Of a stretch of DNA of 64,000 nucleotides, positions 8,347-16,273 are shown piece after piece; the stretch's first letter is position 1; each line of letters opens with the position of its first letter. The translations under genes were made by a program, and so were the position numbers. The notes beneath the pieces are model-generated. The model made no database searches. It was not told the origin of the DNA and saw nothing but the letters and a program-made list of their open reading frames with translations. The stretch lies in assembly GCA_035489435.1 (NCBI GenBank), contig DATHKG010000020.1; one strand, written 5' to 3'. The DNA comes from DATHKG01 sp035489435 (lineage in GTDB: Bacteria > Bacteroidota > Bacteroidia > Chitinophagales > Chitinophagaceae).

Positions 8347-9054
8347 TTGAGCGGACAGCAGGTTTTTTTCGAGGATCTGGGAGAGATAAGTTATAAGTCA
8401 GCCTGGGATTACCAGGAAGAACTGCTTGCCCATAACGTCCTGGCGAAAAAGGATGGAGCTGCGACAACAAATCACCTTTTATTTCTTGAACATCCCCTGG
8501 TATATACATTAGGCAAGAGTGGTCACGAGGAAAATATTCTCATCAGTGAAGCTGACCGCATTGCAAAAGACATTGAATATTATAAGGCAAACCGTGGGGG
8601 AGACATCACTTTTCACGGACCCGGCCAGTTAGTGGTTTATCCTATCCTGGATCTCGAAAAATTCTATACTGATATCGGCAGGTACCTGCGTAACCTGGAA
8701 GAGGTTGTAATCGACACCATGGCTGTTTATGGCCTCAGCGGTGAACGGTCCAAAGGGGAAACGGGAGTTTGGCTCGATCCAGGTATTCCAGGCATGGAAC
8801 GCAAAATCTGTGCAATGGGAGTAAGATGCAGCCGATGGATAACCATGCATGGGTTTGCTTTTAACATCAATACCGATCTCTCGTATTTTGATTATATAAT
8901 TCCCTGCGGTATCAAAAATAAAAAAGTTACTTCCCTTGCCAATGAACTCGGCCACGAGTTACCATTCAATGAAGTAAAATCTACCCTTAAAAAAAGCTTC
9001 GAAAAAGTGTTTCACTCTAAATTGACCTCAGCAAAGCACGGTCATGAGTTATGA
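8347..9054 (+). CDS. lipB: octanoyl-[ACP]:protein N-octanoyltransferase LipB
   Basis: 235 residues. It transfers octanoate from ACP to lipoyl domains, the first step of lipoate synthesis, in the cytoplasm. Family motif RGGDITFHGPGQLV lies at 83-96, the catalytic lysine is K153 (ERKICAMGVR) and the catalytic cysteine is C187 (IIPCGIKNKKVTS). The start is TTG; the next in-frame Met is far inside the fold, and a TAACTTTG -7 element lies just upstream. The C-terminal residues H-E-L and the stop (CATGAGTTATGA) are made of the same ATGAGTT repeat unit that fills the following intergenic region. Confidence 0.93.
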   Translation: MSGQQVFFEDLGEISYKSAWDYQEELLAHNVLAKKDGAATTNHLLFLEHPLVYTLGKSGHEENILISEADRIAKDIEYYKANRGGDITFHGPGQLVVYPILDLEKFYTDIGRYLRNLEEVVIDTMAVYGLSGERSKGETGVWLDPGIPGMERKICAMGVRCSRWITMHGFAFNINTDLSYFDYIIPCGIKNKKVTSLANELGHELPFNEVKSTLKKSFEKVFHSKLTSAKHGHEL

Positions 9055-9180
9055 GTTTTGAGTTTTGAGTTTTGAGTTATGAGTTATGAGTGATGAGTGA
9101 GTTGTGAGTTATGAGTGAGTTTTGAGTGAAAAGTGATGCATTTGCTTTCATAACTCATAACTCATAATTCATAATTCTCT
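9045..9180. repeat. ATGAGTT/TTGAGTT repeat array between lipB and a convergent gene (copy 3)
   Basis: At least 12 imperfect 7-9 bp units (ATGAGTT, TTGAGTT, ATGAGTG) read on the + strand from inside the lipB 3' end. A shorter complementary arm (CATAACTCATAACTCATAAT) abuts the stop codon of the convergent gene ending at 9181. The two arms form an imperfect inverted repeat. Confidence 0.85.
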
Positions 9181-10068
9181 TCAAAAGTCTTTAGAGATAA
9201 AGAACCTATGTTTTTCTTTCAAGTTTTCGTCTTCGTACAGCTCAAACTTAAACCATCCTGCGTGATGGAAATTTGATTTATCAAGAGTGAGAAAAACCTG
9301 CTTAACATGTTTGATTTCAAATAAAGCAGAATTGTCGTCTTCAAAAAACCGGATGGAATATTTCTTTTGCAGTGCTTGTGGTAATGCGATGGTTACATTG
9401 CCCTCTTTTTCTGTAAAGACATACTGAGATGGTTTATAAACCGGTATCGGGATGAATGGCTTGATAACTACTGTGTCGATGCTGTTTAATACCAAAGTAT
9501 CCTTTGTCCTCGAGATGACTGAATCGCGGAACCGCCTGAGATATTTTTGAGAATACTCCGCAATAACACTATCCCTTCTCTTCAAAACAAAAAATTTCTC
9601 CGGCTCTGCCTTCCTGTTATCCTCTAGTTTTTCTTTGATTTTTTCTGTCTCATTTTCGTTAAGGTTTGCCGAAACAATCACTCTCCGGTCAGCAGCACTA
9701 TTTTTACTTTCGTTACCAAACTCAGCACTTGTATCCAAATACGCACGTTGCGAACGGGAAAAAACGTATTTGCCACTATCCAGGACTATGAACAACCTGT
9801 AAAATACATTACCAATAGGAGCTTTGGTATCAACAAACCCATTTTGTGGCAGCTTGGGATCAGGTACTGTAAGAATCGTCTTAAAATTCCTGGCGCTGTC
9901 AGTAGAACGTTGAATATTCAACTGGGTTACAACAGGGTAAGCATTTATCCAGCTGATCAGGTTACGGCTATTTCCACGGGAAGAAGCCGAAAATTTTGGT
10001 AGTGTATCCTGGGCAATCAGCCCGGCTGGTAAAAAAAACAATAAAACAGAGACCCAAAACCTGTTCAT
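9181..10068 (-). CDS. secreted hypothetical protein with a fibronectin-like N-terminal region
   Basis: About 295 residues from the ATG at 10068, which gives a signal peptide (MNRFWVSVLLFFLPAGLIAQ). The upstream extension to 10167 adds a non-signal leader and is unlikely. Residues about 30-115 look like a fibronectin III type beta domain (NLISWINAYPVVTQLNIQRS; then VFYRLFIVLDSGKYVFS). The middle (about 130-190) is charged and helical. I do not recognise a catalytic motif. It is probably periplasmic or surface-exposed; the function is unknown. Confidence 0.75.
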   Translation of the reverse strand: MNRFWVSVLLFFLPAGLIAQDTLPKFSASSRGNSRNLISWINAYPVVTQLNIQRSTDSARNFKTILTVPDPKLPQNGFVDTKAPIGNVFYRLFIVLDSGKYVFSRSQRAYLDTSAEFGNESKNSAADRRVIVSANLNENETEKIKEKLEDNRKAEPEKFFVLKRRDSVIAEYSQKYLRRFRDSVISRTKDTLVLNSIDTVVIKPFIPIPVYKPSQYVFTEKEGNVTIALPQALQKKYSIRFFEDDNSALFEIKHVKQVFLTLDKSNFHHAGWFKFELYEDENLKEKHRFFISKDF

Positions 10069-10205
10069 GAAACGAATAACGAATTTATTATGGATGTATT
10101 TTGCCGGGCGAAGATAAGGAACTTGATTCAAGCCCCCTGTTGCAGGAAACCTAATAAAAATGCACATAAGGGGATAAAAAATGAAAACGGAGATTTAGCC
10201 GGCTG

Positions 10206-11120
10206 TCAAAAAATCAGCTTATCAGCTTTAGACCGGTTGCCCTGTAGCCCCCCGCTGTGAATGGCAAGAATCCGGGTTCCGGGGCTAAAATGTTTTTTTT
10301 CAATCAGGTCATGGATGCCAAACATCAGTTTCGCCGTATATACAAAATCAGTTGGAAGCTGGTGATCCTGCCATAACTGATTCATGAAATCGATCAGTTC
10401 AAATGATTTTTTCGCATATCCGCCGAAATGATAATTATAAAAAATAGTGAATGGTCTGTCGGAATGCAAGCGGATAAAATTTTCGATATCATTCCCCGGA
10501 CCGATTTTTAAACTTGAGATTCCAAGTAGTTCCTGTTTTTCGGATGCTCCCTTTATCAGCCCGGCCATCATAGTGCCGGTACCCACAGCACATGCAATTA
10601 TATCATAAGCTGATGAATCGCGTACTTGAAGAATTTCGGTTGCACCTTCTACACCTTCATCAGATTGTCCTCCTTCAGGGATTAATTTAAAACCCGGATA
10701 TTCCTGATTTAAAAGGATATTTAATTGTTTCTTATCCGCATATAATTCACGGCTGACAAATATGGGTTTCATTCCATATCCTATCGCATCATTTAAAGTT
10801 GGGGAAAACATGGCAGGTTGTTCCCCACGGATAACGCCGATGCTTCGCAGGCCCACAGCATTACATAAATAAGCAAGAGCAACAAGGTGGTTGGAATATG
10901 CACCACCAAAACTGATAATACCGCTCATATTCGTTGCTAAGGCATTTTCTATCGCAACTTTCAATTTAAAATATTTGTTGCCTGAAATTACCGGGTGAAC
11001 GAGATCAAGCCTCAATACATCCACTGAAACATCGGCTGATTCGCAGACCGACAACAGCAATGGTTGCTTAATGATAGCTTCACGATTGATTAATTTTGTG
11101 AGATTAGATATGGCAGGCAT
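10206..11120 (-). CDS. PLP-dependent ACC deaminase / D-cysteine desulfhydrase family protein
   Basis: About 304 residues from the ATG at 11120 (MPAISNLTKL). The longer frame to 11180 would overlap the divergent nucleotidyltransferase gene. It has fold type II PLP enzyme features: VISGNKYFKLK with the PLP lysine at about residue 49, IISFGGAYSNHLVALAYLC (substrate/PLP loop) and the phosphate-binding region ACAVGTGTMMAGL. The family deaminates 1-aminocyclopropane-1-carboxylate or desulfhydrates D-cysteine; substrate cannot be fixed from sequence. It is cytoplasmic. The 54 bp divergent region to 11175 is likely a shared promoter. Confidence 0.88.
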   Translation of the reverse strand: MPAISNLTKLINREAIIKQPLLLSVCESADVSVDVLRLDLVHPVISGNKYFKLKVAIENALATNMSGIISFGGAYSNHLVALAYLCNAVGLRSIGVIRGEQPAMFSPTLNDAIGYGMKPIFVSRELYADKKQLNILLNQEYPGFKLIPEGGQSDEGVEGATEILQVRDSSAYDIIACAVGTGTMMAGLIKGASEKQELLGISSLKIGPGNDIENFIRLHSDRPFTIFYNYHFGGYAKKSFELIDFMNQLWQDHQLPTDFVYTAKLMFGIHDLIEKKHFSPGTRILAIHSGGLQGNRSKADKLIF

Positions 11121-11174
11121 AGTTTTCGACCAGTTATTTTTATATTTTCGTTCCTCAAAATTAAAATTACAATA

Positions 11175-12083
11175 ATGCAACCAACCCTTTTGATACTTGC
11201 TGCAGGTATGGCTTCGAGATATGGCAGTATGAAACAGATTCAGTCGTTTGGCCCGGGCGGTGAAACTATAATGGATTATTCAATTTATGACGCAATAAGG
11301 GCAGGATTTAAGAAGGTAGTGTTTATAATCAGAAAGGAATTTGCACAGGACTTCCAGGGTATCTTCGAAAAAAAACTGGAAGGTAAGGTTGAGATTGATT
11401 ATGTGTACCAGGAACTCAGTGATTTTGTGGATGGTTTTGAAGTACCTGCAGATCGCTCAAAACCATGGGGTACCGCACATGCTGTACTTTGTGCAAAAGA
11501 CCAGGTGAAGGAACCATTTGCCGTTATCAATGCAGATGATTTTTATGGCAGAGATGCCTTTGAAAAAGCTTATCAATTTCTTACCGGGGACGTAAATGCT
11601 ACTACTTATTCAATCATTGGATATGAGCTCTTAAAAACTTTGTCCGATCACGGAACAGTTAATCGCGGCGTTTGCCAGGTTGATAATGAGGGAAATCTAA
11701 CAGGTATAGCCGAGCGCTTAAATATTTCCAGGCAGCCGGATGGCAGGATAACCTGTGATGATGGCCAGGAGCCTAAGGAACTACCTGTTGATTCAAAGGT
11801 TTCTATGAATTTCTGGTGTTTTGATACTTCCATTTTTGACTACTCTCAAAAACTATTTAGCGGGTTCCTCGCGGAAAGCGGTAATCAACCAAAATCAGAA
11901 TTTTTTATTCCTATCGTTGCAGACAAGTTTATCAATGATGGTGTTGGCAAAATCAGGGTGATTCCAACATCTTCCCAGTGGTTCGGTGTTACTTACAAGG
12001 AAGATGCTCCTGCCGTAACAGAAAGTTTAAATAAATTGGTAGAAAGCGGGGAATATCCGCAAAGTATCTGGAACAATCAATAA
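11175..12083 (+). CDS. sugar-phosphate nucleotidyltransferase family protein
   Basis: 302 residues. The N-terminus carries the NTP-binding signature in the form LILAAGMASRYGSMKQI. AVINADDFYG holds the metal-binding aspartates of the fold, and an EDAP motif lies near the C-terminus. The family makes NDP-sugars or acts on related sugar/polyol phosphates; the exact product is not predictable. The 3' end overlaps the convergent protease gene by 7 bases, so there is no room for a terminator between them. Confidence 0.85.
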   Translation: MQPTLLILAAGMASRYGSMKQIQSFGPGGETIMDYSIYDAIRAGFKKVVFIIRKEFAQDFQGIFEKKLEGKVEIDYVYQELSDFVDGFEVPADRSKPWGTAHAVLCAKDQVKEPFAVINADDFYGRDAFEKAYQFLTGDVNATTYSIIGYELLKTLSDHGTVNRGVCQVDNEGNLTGIAERLNISRQPDGRITCDDGQEPKELPVDSKVSMNFWCFDTSIFDYSQKLFSGFLAESGNQPKSEFFIPIVADKFINDGVGKIRVIPTSSQWFGVTYKEDAPAVTESLNKLVESGEYPQSIWNNQ

Positions 12084-13186
12084 CTCTTAACCATAAATAC
12101 GCAATCTTCGATCCTGCGTATCTGCTGCACCCTGTCCAGGCCTTTAAGTACTGAAGCCGTTGGTAACTTCATTGACTGGATAGAGGTGTCGTTGGATTTG
12201 TCTTTGCGGATTTCCTGCAAGGCAGCGTAAATATTTTTTGAGTTGATGGCAAAGACAACTCCCTGTGCCTGAACCTGGCGGGTGTTGATAATGCCGATAA
12301 CCTCTCCATTTTTGTTGAAAACCGGACCGCCGGAATTTCCCGGGTTTGCAGCCACCCCAATCTGGCAGCTGAGCGTATCCCCGTTAAAACCGGTTTTTGC
12401 GCTCATATAACCTTCATTATATACAATCTCTTCGCGCGGAAATCCTAGTGTAAACAGGGATTCACCTAATTCAGGACCGGATTTACGGATATTATATGGT
12501 ACAACGGGATTATTCTTAAAGTCATTATCTTCTACCTTAAGGATTGCGATGTCTGTCAATTCATTTTCATACACGATGCTTGCCCGGAATTGCTGACCCT
12601 TATTGTTCTGAATAATCACAGATTTTGAACCTTTCACAACGTGTGCATTGGTTACGAGATAACCCTTGCCATCAATCAGGAAACCGGTACCGCCGGATAT
12701 CGGTAAGGCATTTTCAGGTGCTTTTGTAGGAAACCTGTCTTTTACCTTATTATATACTTCGTTGGTACGTTTTGCAACTTCCTGCTTGAATTCTCTTCTC
12801 AACTGTTCGATTTCTGCAGTATTCACCTTACGTGAATAATACATTGTCATACCGGCTATAAGGAGGGTAGTGATACCTGCTATAGAAGCGGCGACTGCGG
12901 TCACCCGTTTGTATCTTTTGAAAATGCTGACTACTTTTCCGGGTGCCGGCGTTTTATGTACCAATCCCTGCCCGGAAAGCCTGTTATGGATTTCATTTAA
13001 CTCTGATTTAAAGAGTTTTCGTTCGCCATAAACGCTTAGTTGCTCAAGGAAAAGGGTATGTTCCACTACCATCTGATCCACTTCCGGATCATCCTTCCGC
13101 AACTGTTCAAATGCTAACGCCTCGTCGCTGGTCATTTCTTTGCGGAGATAACGTTCAACATTTTCGAGTAACTGAAGATCTTGCAT
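12077..13186 (-). CDS. membrane-anchored trypsin-like serine protease with anti-sigma-like N-terminus
   Basis: About 369 residues from the ATG at 13186 (MQDLQLLENVERYLRKEM); earlier in-frame starts overlap the sigma gene. Residues 1-80 form a helical cytoplasmic domain resembling the N-terminus of the anti-sigma-like protein at 2233. A membrane helix lies at about 95-117, then a short coil. The trypsin/HtrA-like domain follows (about 140-345): H182 (LVTNAHVV), D212 (ELTDIAIL) and S285 (NPGNSGGPVF). No PDZ domain is visible. The protease faces the periplasm. It follows the ECF sigma gene by 28 bp, in the position of an anti-sigma gene, suggesting a sensor that couples envelope proteolysis to the sigma factor. 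Confidence 0.87.
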   Translation of the reverse strand: MQDLQLLENVERYLRKEMTSDEALAFEQLRKDDPEVDQMVVEHTLFLEQLSVYGERKLFKSELNEIHNRLSGQGLVHKTPAPGKVVSIFKRYKRVTAVAASIAGITTLLIAGMTMYYSRKVNTAEIEQLRREFKQEVAKRTNEVYNKVKDRFPTKAPENALPISGGTGFLIDGKGYLVTNAHVVKGSKSVIIQNNKGQQFRASIVYENELTDIAILKVEDNDFKNNPVVPYNIRKSGPELGESLFTLGFPREEIVYNEGYMSAKTGFNGDTLSCQIGVAANPGNSGGPVFNKNGEVIGIINTRQVQAQGVVFAINSKNIYAALQEIRKDKSNDTSIQSMKLPTASVLKGLDRVQQIRRIEDCVFMVKSY

Positions 13187-13214
13187 CACGGTATTGTTTG
13201 TTTTTGTATTGCGA

Positions 13215-13778
13215 TTATTTGTTCTTGTACTGCGCAAAAAATAATTTTCTCAAACGGGCAAGGCACTTGTATTTCTGATTTTTCGCATTGTCAGCATTTG
13301 TATAACCAAATTGCCCGGCTATGTCCGTCATCGATCTTTTCTGAATATAAAATGCCTCCAACAGCGTTTTACATGGTTCACCAAGACCGGACATTGCTTT
13401 TTCCATCATACTAAAGTCGTTATTCTGCTGGTCATGTTGCTCTAGTTGTTCATCAACCGGTACTGTATCAAAAATATTTCCTATATCTGAAACATATCTT
13501 TGCGACTGGTTCAACTTTTTTAGCCAAAGCCGCCGGGAAACCGAATAGATATAAGTTTTCAACTGGCAATTAAGTTCAAAACTCCCCGACCTCGCCTTTT
13601 CGTACAATACGATCATCGTTTCCTGAAAAATATCCCTTGCATCATCGTAACTGCCACTATTATTGACTACCAGAGACTGCACCATATTGTAATGGGAAGC
13701 GTAAATCGACTCAATAATTTCCTTATCATTTTTGGCAAGACCTTCCAGCTGAGCTTTCTCGTTCAGTGCTAATTTCAC
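13215..13778 (-). CDS. ECF-type RNA polymerase sigma factor
   Basis: 187 residues. Region 2 lies at about residues 20-90 (DKEIIESIYASHYNMVQSL; DARDIFQETMIVLYEK; LKTYIYSVSRRLW). Region 4 is at about 125-182 (LGEPCKTLLEAFYIQKRSMT; DIAGQFGYTNADNAKNQKYK). It is the first gene of a two-gene operon with the membrane protease. The region 4 spacing (FGYTNADNAKNQKYKCLARL) is typical of Bacteroidota ECFs. It is divergent from the small lipoprotein gene at 14026. Confidence 0.9.
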   Translation of the reverse strand: MKLALNEKAQLEGLAKNDKEIIESIYASHYNMVQSLVVNNSGSYDDARDIFQETMIVLYEKARSGSFELNCQLKTYIYSVSRRLWLKKLNQSQRYVSDIGNIFDTVPVDEQLEQHDQQNNDFSMMEKAMSGLGEPCKTLLEAFYIQKRSMTDIAGQFGYTNADNAKNQKYKCLARLRKLFFAQYKNK

Positions 13779-13872
13779 TCGTTAACCTTTATTTAATACT
13801 CAAATTAGGCAGAAGTAACCCATCGAAGGGGCAAATCTGCCTTTTTTTAACAGTTTTATTGGGCCCATCAAA

Positions 13873-13921
13873 GCTTAGCGTAGTCGGGCCGCGTCCGACG
13901 AAGCCTTTGGCGTAGTCGGGA
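13873..13921. repeat. short GC-rich element with repeated GGCGTAGTCGGG-like units
   Basis: The stretch holds AGCGTAGTCGGG and GGCGTAGTCGGG about 40 bp apart, with GTCCGACGAAG as a partial inverted copy between them. It is much more GC-rich than its surroundings and looks like a dispersed intergenic repeat rather than coding DNA. Confidence 0.5.
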
Positions 13922-13930
13922 ATTGTGATA

Positions 13931-13950
13931 AAAAAAATCCGGATTTTTTT
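13931..13950. promoter_or_regulatory. perfect 20-bp palindrome between divergent genes
   Basis: AAAAAAATCC followed by its exact reverse complement GGATTTTTTT. It looks like an intrinsic terminator but lies between two divergent genes, where no transcript is expected to end. It could be an operator, or part of the dispersed GC-rich element beside it. A weaker hairpin (ACCGGG / CCCGGT) follows at about 13956-13976, in the leader of the lipoprotein gene. Confidence 0.5.
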
Positions 13951-14025
13951 TTGACGACCGGGTTACCTTTCCCGGTTACAGGTATTAATAACAAATCATT
14001 CATTAAATAAACTAAACAAGGTACA

Positions 14026-14226
14026 ATGAAAAAATTGTTATTTATCCTCGCTATCGGTGCATTTGCAGCATGTAATGACTCAGCTGACAAAGCAGTAGAA
14101 GAAGCAAAAGATTCTACAAACGCCGCTATCGAAAACACTGCAGATTCAACAATCAACAAGGTTGATAGCACTGCTGGCGCAAAACAGGATTCTGTTAGCA
14201 AAGCTGCTGACACTTTGAAGAAATAA
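14026..14226 (+). CDS. small lipoprotein, helical
   Basis: 66 residues. The signal peptide ends in the lipobox-like FAAC (MKKLLFILAIGAFAAC), so Cys16 is the likely lipidated residue. The mature part is strongly charged, rich in A, D, K, S and T (KAVEEAKDSTNAAIENTADS), and should be helical. No family is recognised; similar short helical lipoproteins are common in Bacteroidota. An intrinsic terminator follows at once, so it is monocistronic and possibly abundant. Confidence 0.8.
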   Translation: MKKLLFILAIGAFAACNDSADKAVEEAKDSTNAAIENTADSTINKVDSTAGAKQDSVSKAADTLKK

Positions 14227-14256
14227 GTTTTTTCATATGGCAAGCAATCGTTAGAG

Positions 14257-14283
14257 GCCTTCCTGATTCCAGGAGGGCTTTTT
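14257..14283 (+). terminator. intrinsic terminator of the small lipoprotein gene
   Basis: Stem GCCTTCCTG / CAGGAGGGC (one G-T pair), loop ATTC, followed by TTTTT. Confidence 0.85.
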
Positions 14284-14286
14284 CGA

Positions 14287-14335
14287 TTAGTTATGAGTTA
14301 TGAGTTATGAGTGAGTTATGAATGAGTTGAATAGT
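14287..14335 (+). repeat. ATGAGTT/ATGAGTG repeats (copy 4)
   Basis: Units TTATGAGTTATGAGTTATGA, then GTGAGTT and ATGAATGAGTT, lie just after the lipoprotein terminator and read sense to that gene. They sit before the 3' end of the convergent YdcF-like gene. No clear complementary arm is present here. Confidence 0.8.
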
Positions 14336-14352
14336 TAATGGTGAAGGTGAAT

Positions 14353-15048
14353 TCAGTTATAAGCATTTTTGTCGAGCCTTTTACCCATAGTGCCCCTTAA
14401 TCGCTGCCAGAAGTTTTCTCTTTTCTTTAGTGGTTTGAAATCGGGAACAAAAGCTTTCTCAAAAGCAATCTTTGGATCCGTCATAGTTGTCTCAATAACT
14501 TTCATGGTGTCAATAACAAAAGGTATAACCTTTACTTCCTTATCAACCCTGCGCCGGATAAAACTTTTCAACATTTTTGTTTGAAAAGGATCGGAGGCAA
14601 GTGCTATTGTCTTAAACCCCAGTTTCAAAGACTTGCGGTAGGAATAATAAATATTTTCCGTGCTGTGTTCGGCTTTTATCTCCGTAAAAATATTTTCTTT
14701 TGGAATGCCAATCGCTTCAGCATATAACGCCATGATTTCGGCTTCGTAATAAGGTGAATACACAGCTGAACCTGAAAACATGATATTAAGAGCAATCCCC
14801 TTGTCATATAGATATTTTGCCCAATAGATTCTTCCTTTCATGACGCGTCCCCAGTTTTCATTTTCAAATTGGATCCCGGGTACTACAATCATATCGAATT
14901 GTTGCTTGCTGGCTTCCCGGAACATTTTGTGGGAAGCTTTTTGAGAAAACTGGCAGGAAGGGAATAAGATAGCTAAAACGGAAAATCCAACTACATACTC
15001 TATTAAGCGGATAGTGTTTTTTGTTTTCAAGTTTACTTGTTTTATCAT
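14353..15048 (-). CDS. YdcF/ElyC/SanA-family (DUF218) envelope protein
   Basis: 231 residues. The N-terminal hydrophobic segment (about 16-33, IEYVVGFSVLAILFPSC) is an anchor or atypical lipoprotein signal. The DUF218 fold follows: FDMIVVPGIQFENENWGRV, IMFSGSAVYSPYYEAEIMAL, EAIGIPKENIFTEIKAEHST and TIALASDPFQTKMLKSF, matching the family's conserved G, E-A and S-T-E-N positions. Members are linked to envelope integrity (ElyC, SanA in E. coli), with no settled enzymatic activity. It is divergent from the Gfo/Idh/MocA gene. Confidence 0.82.
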   Translation of the reverse strand: MIKQVNLKTKNTIRLIEYVVGFSVLAILFPSCQFSQKASHKMFREASKQQFDMIVVPGIQFENENWGRVMKGRIYWAKYLYDKGIALNIMFSGSAVYSPYYEAEIMALYAEAIGIPKENIFTEIKAEHSTENIYYSYRKSLKLGFKTIALASDPFQTKMLKSFIRRRVDKEVKVIPFVIDTMKVIETTMTDPKIAFEKAFVPDFKPLKKRENFWQRLRGTMGKRLDKNAYN

Positions 15049-15113
15049 TCAAAAACCTACATTCGATCCTGAATCAAAATTCCGTATTTCAAATTGATCT
15101 TAAATTCCAAATT

Positions 15114-16238
15114 ATGACTTTCCTCTTTAAACAATGTTTGACATCCATATTTCTTTTTTCTGCCGTTTTTTGTGGCCCGGTTTTCAGCCAGCAGGGAGCA
15201 GGTAAACCTGTTCGTATAGCGGTAGCGGGTACCTCGCACTCACATGTGAACTGGATACTTAGTCGTAAGGACAAGTCAGATATTGTTATTGTAGGGATAT
15301 ACGAACCCGACAAACAACTGATCGACCGGCAAATTACAAGATATAAACTTGATGGCAGCCTGGTATACAACGATCTGAATGCGATGCTTGACAAAGTAAA
15401 GCCTGATGTAGTTGTTGCTTTCGGATCAATTTATGACCATATGAAAGTAGTGGAAGCTGCGGCTCCCAGGGGTATTCATATTATGGTTGAAAAACCGCTT
15501 GCTACCAATGTGAAACACGCGATGCAGATGAAAGCGCTCGCCGACAAATACAAGGTGCAGATACTTACTAATTATGAAACATCCTGGTACCCGACAACCG
15601 AAAAAACTTACCAGCTTGTTCACGACAGCAGTTATGTTGGTGACATCCGGAAAGTGGTAATTCATGATGGACATGAGGGGCCAAAAGAGATTGGCGTGAA
15701 CAAGGAGTTTTTCCAGTGGCTCACCGATCCCATCCAGAACGGCGGCGGCGCACTGATAGATTTTGGTTGTTATGGAGCAAATCTCATGACTTACCTCATG
15801 AAGGGGGCAGAACCAATTTCAGTAACAGCAGTGACTGCCCAATACAAACCAGACATATACCCGAAGGTGGATGACGAAACAACCATTATCGTACAGTATC
15901 CCAAAGCCCAATGTATTATCCAGGCTTCATGGAACTGGCCATTCGGCCGTAAGGATATGGAGGTGTATGGACAAACTGGTTATGTGATTTCTGCTAACAA
16001 TACCATGATGAGAAAAAGAAACAAACAAAGTAAAGGGGAAGAATTGGCTAACATAGCAGCTTCAGAAGTTGGTGTATATGTTGATCCCTTTAGCTACCTC
16101 GCAGATGTTATGAATGGTAAAATAAAAGTGCCGTCTTACTCACTTTATTCTCTTGATAATAACATTATGGTAGTCAGAATCCTTGAGGCTGCCCGTGAAT
16201 CCGCGAAAACACACAAAACCGTTTTCTTTAAAAAATAA
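15114..16238 (+). CDS. secreted Gfo/Idh/MocA family oxidoreductase
   Basis: About 374 residues from the ATG at 15114, chosen because it opens a signal peptide (MTFLFKQCLTSIFLFSAVFC, ending near FSQ). The NAD(P)-binding fold starts at VRIAVAGTSHSHVNW. The family motif EKP appears in HIMVEKPLATN, and the substrate-binding half in GGGALIDFGCYGANLM. A predicted export signal is found in a subset of Bacteroidota members and implies a tightly bound cofactor. It is the first gene of a same-strand sugar block: GH2 35 bp on, then epimerase, hydrolase-like protein and amylase. Confidence 0.88.
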   Translation: MTFLFKQCLTSIFLFSAVFCGPVFSQQGAGKPVRIAVAGTSHSHVNWILSRKDKSDIVIVGIYEPDKQLIDRQITRYKLDGSLVYNDLNAMLDKVKPDVVVAFGSIYDHMKVVEAAAPRGIHIMVEKPLATNVKHAMQMKALADKYKVQILTNYETSWYPTTEKTYQLVHDSSYVGDIRKVVIHDGHEGPKEIGVNKEFFQWLTDPIQNGGGALIDFGCYGANLMTYLMKGAEPISVTAVTAQYKPDIYPKVDDETTIIVQYPKAQCIIQASWNWPFGRKDMEVYGQTGYVISANNTMMRKRNKQSKGEELANIAASEVGVYVDPFSYLADVMNGKIKVPSYSLYSLDNNIMVVRILEAARESAKTHKTVFFKK

Positions 16239-16273
16239 TTAATTTGTTTATTTTATTATTACAAAAAAACCGG

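Noticed and set aside
14353..15052. Other-frame open stretches over the YdcF-like and neighbouring genes
   Set aside because: They are shadows of clearly recognised genes in other frames.
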